The notes beneath the pieces were generated by a model. It was given only the letters and a program-made list of their open reading frames with translations. It was not told where the DNA came from and ran no database searches. Of a stretch of 64,000 nucleotides of DNA, positions 1 through 8,200 are shown one piece after another. Source of the DNA: Mnemiopsis leidyi (Eukaryota > Ctenophora > Tentaculata > Lobata > Bolinopsidae); NCBI GenBank assembly GCA_000226015.1, contig JH154462.1, positions 81,301 through 145,300 of the forward strand, given 5' to 3'. A program made the translations under genes and the position numbers. Position 1 is the first letter of the stretch. Each line of letters begins with the position of its first letter.

Positions 1-2
1 TC

Positions 3-377
3 GCTGACATGGACTCCCTGTACAAACTGATGAGGTACAATGACTACAAAGAAGATCCTCTATCCAAGTGTGAGTGTTCCCCACCATACTCTGCTATAAA
101 CGCTATATCATCTCGCAGTGACCTGAACCCTCTGAACGGAACTTATCCTCTCCCTCTGTTCGGACCTCAGCCCTCCGGAGGTATAGACTACAAGGGCACT
201 AACTCTGATCTGATGAAGAATCTGGAGATGAGGATCGCTGGTGGACCAACTTGGGAGGATCAGGTTCCGTTCAGGTGGTCTACCTCTAGTTGGTCTCATG
301 TTCCTCATCTTGGTATGGCCGATCTTCAACAGTTTGAAGAAATGTTTGTTAGATTTGATAACGAAATTCTTTTGTAG
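3..377 (+). CDS. Phospholipase B-like protein, C-terminal part (5' end outside window)
   Basis: This is the last about 124 codons of a phospholipase B-like (PLBD1/PLBD2 family) protein, read in frame from base 3 to the TAG at 375-377. Family-typical stretches are visible: a Tyr-Asn-Asp-Tyr with a following DP, the Cys-containing CSPPYSA-x-NAIS-x-R-x-DLNP block, NGTYP, a GG-x-D-x-K element and, near the end, GPTW followed by QVPFRWSTS. Members are secreted or lysosomal N-terminal-nucleophile hydrolases that are processed from a precursor. The nucleophile and signal peptide would lie upstream and cannot be checked. No intron is needed in the visible part. The internal Met at base 9 is not a real start. 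It is transcribed in the same direction as the kinase that follows, about 640 bp away. The family call is firm; PLBD1 versus PLBD2 is not decided. Confidence 0.9.
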   Translation, partial: ADMDSLYKLMRYNDYKEDPLSKCECSPPYSAINAISSRSDLNPLNGTYPLPLFGPQPSGGIDYKGTNSDLMKNLEMRIAGGPTWEDQVPFRWSTSSWSHVPHLGMADLQQFEEMFVRFDNEILL

Positions 378-462
378 AACTATATGTTGAAAAGAATCTG
401 ACTAATTGAATGGTGTGTAGTTGAATGATCTGTGTGCAATTATTTCTAAATTGAAATTTAGC

Positions 463-468
463 AATAAA
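463..468 (+). terminator. Poly(A) signal of the phospholipase B-like gene
   Basis: A canonical AATAAA hexamer lies 86 bp after the stop codon of the upstream gene, in AT-rich 3' UTR-like sequence. The distance is normal for an animal 3' UTR. Confidence 0.6.
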
Positions 469-550
469 TTTTGACATACTCAGTGCACTTTTATTTGAAA
501 ACGAATTTATCTGAAAGTCAACCTTAAATCACTATTTGCTTTTTAAATTT

Positions 551-945
551 CACCTTATTCCAGTTGGGATCACATGATCAGGCGGCGGAGGGAGAGGGTG
601 GAGATCACATCTTACCTCATCACCAACCTCACCCAAAACATGTTTATAATCCAATCTCCACAGTGCACAATTACTGCATGGAGAAATCCAATCATTGACA
701 TTGGTCTCACGATTCGACACGCGATCCCATGACAGAAAGGGCGAAGATATCGTGGTATCTGATCGCCAGCATCGACAGTTACTGGGATTTGGGGCAAACA
801 TGTTTGGTATCCAGTTAACCTAGGAGCCAATCATTGCATACCAAAATCCAATCATAAGATCCTGTCCACGGTGCGGGATGTGATCCCGTAAGGAGGGTCA
901 CACATTCCCACCATGCTCACCCCTGTCAGGGGAACAATATAAATA
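551..945 (+). promoter_or_regulatory. Kinase promoter: four CCAAT boxes and a TATA box
   Basis: CCAAT pentamers, the NF-Y type of site, are seen at 651, 688, 827 and 848. Three are followed by CA as CCAATCA. A TATAAATA box lies at 938-945, 75 bp before the ATG of the kinase at 1020, which predicts a start of transcription near 970 and a short 5' UTR. The two CCAAT pairs sit in similar surroundings, which suggests an old local duplication. Motif identity is seen in the sequence; use as a promoter is inferred from its place directly upstream of an intact gene. Confidence 0.65.
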
Positions 946-1019
946 CCTGCCAGTTCTCCTCAACAACATCGCTCGTTTACAACCTTATTTACAAACTCCA
1001 CTACTACTCTTCTCTAACG

Positions 1020-1844
1020 ATGAACATCTCTAAACCTGATGTCCAGACCTTCACCCAGTCCTACCAACCTATCCGGCAACTTGGAGAAGGAGGGTACGGA
1101 GCTGTCTGGCTGGTCACTCGGGTCCCTGACGGAGAACCCTTCGCTGCCAAGATCGTCCCCGACTCCAGATGCAAGAGGAAGAGCTGGTGTGAAGACAGAT
1201 CTGCTGTGATACCTGACGAGATCCTGCTGTCTGAAACCCTGGAACACCCTAACCTGCTGGACCTAACCGAGATCTACTTCGAGCAGAACCACTGGATCAT
1301 CGTGATGGAGTACCTGCCTGACTACGTGGACCTGTTCGAACACATCTCTACACACGGAGCTCTGACTGTGGAGGACTCCCGGAACATCCTTAACCAGATA
1401 CTGGACACCTGCCTCTACCTCATCTCAGTGGGAGTCGACCACCGTGACATCAAGGACGAGAACATCCTCTACAACCCCGCTACCCGCCGGATCAAACTCA
1501 TCGACTTTGGATCAGCCTCCAGACTTCCTGATGCCCCCTACTGCTCGTTCCAGGGAACAGAAGTCTACCTTCCTCCTGAGTACTTCCTCCACGGTTCCTA
1601 CTCCGCTCTACCTGCCTTGACTTGGAGTATCGGGTGTCTGGCTTACGTCCTCCTGAACGGTAACAGTCCCTTCTCTACGGTCCAGGAGGTTGCAGACTAC
1701 ACACATCTGGAGTTTATCAACCCTCGACTAGACCTGGGGAGTAAGGAGTTTCTTCGTGATCTTCTGGTTCTGGATGAGGACGACAGACTGACTCCTGAAG
1801 AGCTGGTTAACCATCCCTGGATAGACTGGATGTCTATGGATTAA
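1020..1844 (+). CDS. PIM-like serine/threonine protein kinase, intronless
   Basis: A complete 274-residue kinase domain with almost nothing else. The Gly-rich loop is GEGGYGAV (22-29), the ATP-binding Lys is K44 in AAKIV, the hinge is VMEYL (95-99), the catalytic loop is HRDIKDENIL (141-150, base D143) and DFG is D162-G164, followed by GTEVYLPPE in the activation/P+1 region. The IKDENIL stretch, the GTEVY-x-PPE pattern and the absence of the usual Asp before WS-x-G (here LTWSIG) are as in the PIM family. PIM kinases are constitutively active and controlled mostly by expression, which fits a bare kinase domain. The residue before HRD is Asp (VDHRD) where PIM kinases have a hydrophobic residue. 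The gene has no intron, has a TATA/CCAAT promoter and uses more GC-rich codons than its surroundings, so it may be a retrocopy that gained a promoter. It ends 283 bp from the opposing gene A. Confidence 0.88.
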   Translation: MNISKPDVQTFTQSYQPIRQLGEGGYGAVWLVTRVPDGEPFAAKIVPDSRCKRKSWCEDRSAVIPDEILLSETLEHPNLLDLTEIYFEQNHWIIVMEYLPDYVDLFEHISTHGALTVEDSRNILNQILDTCLYLISVGVDHRDIKDENILYNPATRRIKLIDFGSASRLPDAPYCSFQGTEVYLPPEYFLHGSYSALPALTWSIGCLAYVLLNGNSPFSTVQEVADYTHLEFINPRLDLGSKEFLRDLLVLDEDDRLTPEELVNHPWIDWMSMD

Positions 1845-2127
1845 TTCTGATTTTCTGTGTTCATCTTATTTTGTGTTGTAAAAAGATTTTTGAGGACTTG
1901 AATTTACCGTTGAAATGGTTATAATATTTGACTTCTTACTATACTTCAGCAGTTTAGAATTTTAAACAACAAAACACGTTTAAATTAAGTGCTGTATCTC
2001 GCAGTCTCTAGGAAAATCATTTGCTGAACTTAAAATTGCGAAATGCAAAATGGTTTTACCATAATGATATAACAATACTCAATTTTAGATTTGAGGAAGT
2101 GTCGACCACGACGGCTAAACTTACAAC

Positions 2128-2297
2128 TTATAAAACAAAACTAACATTGCTAGGATTGATGACACTCTCCAAAGTCCACTTGAAGGTGGAGACCTCAGGT
2201 ACTCCAATCCCAGAGCAGGTCAGGTTTAGAGCCGTGTACTCGTTAACTGTAGCCACAGATGCTGGTACGGTCGCTGACGAAACTTCATAGGGCCGAT
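2128..2297 (-). CDS. Gene A last visible exon: first half of a seventh Ig domain
   Basis: Enters in phase 1 after CCCCAG and reads through LNLTCSGIGVP and FKWTLES (strands B and C). Then there are two options. The exon could splice at GTTAGT (exon end 2146, phase 0) to an exon I cannot find. Or it could read on for five codons to the TAA at 2128-2130. No F-strand Y-x-C exon, anchor or tail is found before the kinase gene, so the domain looks cut off. Whether the gene ends here, is rearranged or runs behind the kinase is open. Confidence 0.65.
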
Positions 2298-5200
2298 CTG
2301 GGGTCGAACAGGTGAAATAGATCAGATAAACTTAAAGGCTTGAGAAGGTGTAGCAATCTTTGATTGCTGTGATTTACCCCCAGGTTTACCACTTATATCA
2401 ATACGACGACCAATTCGGAAATTTCCAATATTCTAACGTAGGCCAGACGTAAGGCTAGGGAAAATCTAAATATTGTGCCAGCAAATTGATAACTTTACGC
2501 GATAAAGAATGATTTAAGATGCCGAGTATTGAACTCACGCAATCTGACGTAAGTGTATCCCTCCCCAGTAGCTTCCTGTCCCTCGTATGTGTGGTAACCT
2601 AGGCAACGGTACTTCCCTTCTGTAGGTCCGCTCAACGCGTTCACCTGAGTTTCAAATAGATTAGCAATGAGTATCTAACTTATAACTTTACAATTCAATT
2701 TAACAAAATTGTCAGTTTCAAATCCTACTTTACTCTTTAGTCTACAGAACTACTTTAGCATCCTACTTTAGAAACACGTTGCAATGACTAAACAGGATCA
2801 AATAAACAAGACAACTCACTGTGTATTTACTACTCAAATAAACAAGACAACTCACTGTGTATTTACTACTCAAATAAACAAGACAACTCACTGTGTATTT
2901 ACTACTCAATAACAAGACAACTCACTGTGTNNNNNNNNNNNNNNTTACTACGCAATTAAACAATACAACTCACTGTGTATTTACTACTCAATAAACAATA
3001 CAACTCACTGTGTATTTACTACTCAAATAAACAAGACAACTCACTGTGTATTTACTACTCAAATAAACAAGACAACTCACTGTGTATTTACTACTCAAAT
3101 AAACAAGACAACTCACTGTGTATTTACTACTCAAATAAACAAGACAACTCACTGTGTATTTACTACTCAAATAAACAAGACAACTCATTGTGTATTTACT
3201 ACTCAAATAAACAAGACAACTCACTGTGTATTTGCTACTCCGGCTGTATCCACTAGCCGTGCTAGTGGGTTGGTTAGCAATCTTGGTGTTCCCAAAATAC
3301 CACTCCATCTTTGTCGGCGCCGGTTTGGAGGAGACCGTGCAGGAAAGTTCGATGTTGTCGTCAACGTTTCCCGCTCTTTCTGTCGTCCCCATGTCAACGG
3401 TGGGATTTTGGACTGAAGTACAAATTATTTGACTTGGTGGTAAAGAATGATTAAGTTCACAAGCAAACACACTTTTTAACTATTTCTTAACATTGCTTCC
3501 ACTTGTCCAGATACTTAAGGTGATTTATCACTACAACAAGAGTACAACAACAAGTAAATTACTCACAAATAAGAAGAGTACTCTGTGCGTTCCTAGAGTA
3601 GACCACGTCTCCAATCCTGTTGTCGGCGTAACAGTTGTAAGTACCGTCGTCGTTGTACTCAGTGTTGGAGATGGTCAGGACACTTCGTAAAGTTGATATG
3701 TCCACAACTGTCTTGTTCTCAGAGAATCTGGAGAGGGCGGGAACATTTGTTTATTTACTGTTGGGGGACCAAGCAATGCGATGGGTTAAAGATTTATCAA
3801 GTCAATTAATTATAAAGTAATATAGAGGGGTTTGAAAAAAACTCAAGTATAATTTATAGTGGATTAAAGAATCAGGAAATTGAATAGAGAATGGAGTGAT
3901 AAGTATTATAGAGGTCATCAGTAAAACCGAGCCAGTACTCGTGTACTTTCGCTGAGACTTAAAATCCGGCAAAAATCCACGTTTGTAGTCAAGAACTGAT
4001 GCTAGACTATTTCTACACTATATCTAGACTACATCTAGATAAGGACTAAGGTACACTATATATCTAGACGAGGTATACTAGCAAAGTACACTATATCTAT
4101 AAGACAAGGTATACTTTACAAACCTGCCGGTGTTGGTCTGGAGAGTAACGAAAGTGTCCGAGTTGGAAGAAGTTAACTTTCTGCTCCACACTATGGAAGT
4201 GGGACGAGGCAAGCCTGCAGAGACAGTCGTTATTGATCACGAATATAACTTATATTAAAACGGGGAGTTACCTTTTCGTCCCTGAATTCTCCCTGAAGTT
4301 GAAAGAAATACACTATACATTTCATGAGGATTGGTCAAGAAAAATCTCCTATAAACTATTAAAAGAAGAAAGCAAATCTAAAATTCCAACCCGCGGCAGT
4401 GCAGGTTAGTTTTAACTCCTTGTTGTATTGGGCAGCTTTAGGGTTGTCAGCACTCCAAGTAATAGACACCTGTGTCACTGAGAAGATTAAAATCACGATC
4501 TGTGGCTAGGGAGATCTAACTTTGAGTTGTGCTCTCAGACCAAACGTTGTTCAATGAGTGAGTTGGTTGTGGCAATAAAAACCGATGAATTCATGAATAA
4601 TAGCATCTCATGAACTTGTACTATAGACTCCTTTCTCGGTTCCCTCAGTTTCTCAGCGCAAATTGGGCTGCATTGACGTCCTACCTTCCATAAGATTTAA
4701 TAAATTTAAAATGAGCAGTTTTAAACTAAACTTAATTAATCTTTTGACCGATCGAATTAAACCTACGTAGCGTCAACTTATATTCTGCTGTATCTGTCTG
4801 TATTTTGTTCTGTATGGTGTTTTGTGCGGTGCAGTTGTAAGTTTTGTCATCAACCGCTTCTAATTTCTTTATTGTTAATACCTACACAACAAATTTGTCA
4901 TTGGATTCGGAAGCAAAATCGAAAGGACATAATATAAAAGGGAATTAGCGGATTTTGGTCGGATTTTTCAACTGAATTTTCAATAATCTGTTACTTGATG
5001 CAAGTCTTGCCTTCGTGAAAAAAAGTAAATCAAAACCTCAGTATAACTAGAAACTGTGTTGGAACTAGATATCTGATACTTTTCATCCTGATCTGTGTCG
5101 ACAGACCACACAATCTGTGTGGCTACAGGATATCCGGTGGCCACACAGGTCAGTTTTGCATCGAGACCTTCTGTTCCGAACTCTGTACCATTTAGTCTGA

Positions 5201-8200
5201 CCGATATGGGGAACGCTAGGAATGTTTAATTGAGGACTTATGACAAGGGTAAGCACTAAGTAAACATGATAACCACCTTGTATAGGACTTAATGGATGAT
5301 CAAAGAATTAGAGATTGGCAATTTTGATTGCACACTAAGAACCTGTCATGAACACATTCGATGGTCAATCCCCTCCCAAGTAGTAATACTCAACACGGCC
5401 CTGCAAATCTTGACTTCCCGATCTTCAAAACAACTTACCGACTCTCAACTCGACAGTAGTTTGATCTGTGTAGGTCTGGTCCTGGAAGGAGTTATTACAC
5501 TGGCAGGTGTGAGTAGCTATGTCAGAAGAGGTCGGGTTCTTGTACGTCAGTACGCTCGTCAGCTTGAAGTCCGGATCGTCTGAAATCGTAGTGTATTGGG
5601 AAGGTTTGTTTTTATAGCATCTTTCAATAAACTAGATAAACCTTGACGAGTTTATTTCAGTCTAAATTTCTAACGAAAAGAAAAACCCGTAGCATTGGGT
5701 AACAAATTTCAACTTCTGTGGTGTGACTTACATTTGGGGGTGTTGGTTATTGTCTGTGAAGCTGTTGAGGATATTGTCACCCCGTTTTTCTTCCACAACA
5801 CTTCTGAAATTGTTGAGTTTTCCAGATTCAAACTATTTTTGGTTTGCAGTAAAATTGAAAATTCATCACTCAAAAAACATCGGTCAAATTTCTCATAGGA
5901 AAAAACAACATAGGCGCTGGTTCATTAAGTAATAGTCTCAGTACACCTGCTTCTTGATTTTCAAATGGATTTTCATTTAGTCTTCATTCCAGAATTTCCA
6001 AACCTGATGGTAAAGGAACTCCGGAACAGAAACAAGTGAGCGAGGCGCTCTCTCCCTCGTTTGTAGACACAAAAGAGGTCTCTCTTGAAGCTTCTGTCTT
6101 CGTAACTGTAGTGGGGATAAACCACATTTACAATGTGGTGGACTTGAATTTGTGCATCGATTGCTGTACCTTCTCATCGGTCAAACAATATGCCATGAAC
6201 TATTGAATTTGTGATCCTTCCCAATAAGTAAAAATGTCTAGTGGTATTTAACTATTCAACATTTTTGACCATATTCCTAGAAAATACAGTGCCTCACAGA
6301 GTCACAGTTAGCCACAGTAAGTCACAGGTATCCCACCTACAGAGCTATACTCACATGTCCTGACAATAACCTTGTGGTCATCAAATTGTGCAACATTGTT
6401 GAGATAGTTCGTAGCTTCACAGACGTAGTCCTGAAATTAGCAGCTGTATGTAATAGCTGTAGCTGCGAAATCGTTTATTTTTGGTACCTGCTGTTTTTAA
6501 TTCTACATAAGTAGAAGTTAAACCATTTCCTCAAGTTTGAACTTCTAACGAAGCTAAAAACATCTTAATTTAAATACCTGGTTTGTCATCTGTTTCTCTA
6601 CTTCTAGAACACTCTCGTATCCTTTCTCACTGGCGGGGTTGTTTGTGATCTTGTAGCCGGCGTCCGAGTTTTGTATCACCTTCCCGTCTGTTGATCCCAG
6701 GAACCACTGCCGAGAAAGAATAAGATCGCGATTGCCGCGTTGGTCGTGATCGTTATACTTATAGCCGTATCTAACATTTCTCAGTCGTATTCCCATGACA
6801 GTAACGCGAAAAATCTGGGACTGGGACCTCTCCCCAAAATACCTTTCTCTTTTGGTACACGGGAGTATTATCATAATTATAAGTTTTTATCCATGGAATA
6901 AATATTTAAAATTTTTCGTAACGCGGGTACGACTATTACTCGAACAAATGTGACGTACCCTGATGAGCTCCGGTTTAGGACTACCTTGAGCAGTACACGT
7001 GATGACTACTTTATCCCCCGCAGCTATTGCCCTGACACTGTCAGCAACCGATACCCTGAGATACATGGGCATTGGTAAACATTATGTGGAAAACCTCGGT
7101 ATTCACAATCATAATTATGGATTAAATCACAAAGTATAACAAGTACAAAACCTAGTTCTCGTTTTACTTTTACATATGATTATGAAAACTTACGACAGAT
7201 ATTTCACCAAGACATCTGTAGTGGCACTGCTGGTTGTTGTATTTCCTTTAGCTGTGTTATTTCCTTCACACTTGTAGGTACCTAATGATATTGATATAAA
7301 GTGAGCCAAAATGCGAAAAATTCTAGTAAATATAAGTAAAATTCAAGTAGATTTTAGTAAATTCAAATATATCATATATTAGAATTGATCACGGTTTACT
7401 GACAATATCTTACCTCCATCTTTTATTTCTAATTTTGTGATTGTCAGCTCTGAGTAAGCTTGGTGATCGTTAACCTCCTTTGTTGAAATACTGACTCGTT
7501 TGAATTCTTCCTTTGTTGTGTCGATAATCGTGTTATTAACGTACCATGTTACCTGGAAGTGATTGAAACTTCGATCTTTGTACAATAAATGTACGGTACA
7601 TGTACGGTATATGTACGGTACATGTCCGGTACATGTACGATACATGTACTATACATGTACGTTACATGTACTATACATGTACGGTACATGTACGGTACAT
7701 GTACGGTACATGTACTATACATGTACGATACATGAACGGTACATGTACGGTACATGTACTATACATGTACGGTACATGTACCGTACATGCAACGAACATG
7801 TACCGTACATGTACGGTACATGGACGGTAATTGTACAGTACGGTACCTGCAGGGTATATGTACATTGTACAGTACTTGAGGTTAACCAGTGCTTGTATTA
7901 AGCGGGTACTTGTACGGTACTTCTCATAATCATACGTGTTTATTGTAAGGACCTTCTTGTACGGTACTTGTAGTACGGTACTTGTTGTACGGTACTTGTT
8001 GTACGGTACTTGTTGCACGGTACTTGTTGTACGGTACTCAGGTACACGTATGGTATTTTAAATGAAACCTATTTATACTACGTCCCAATTAAGTGCGTAA
8101 AATCTAAAATGTTATTACAACCACTATGATTTATATTCTGTCATAAAATAAAACTGTTTTCTGAGGAAATCGATGAACATTTACGATGAATCACCATCTG

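Noticed and set aside
2021-2290. Plus-strand ORF of 89 codons
   Set aside because: Shadow of the last gene A exon, which reads as an Ig domain on the minus strand with correct acceptor and phase.
2797-3240. CRISPR-like array of 36-bp repeats
   Set aside because: Units are directly adjacent with no spacers, and the host is clearly an animal. It is a minisatellite.
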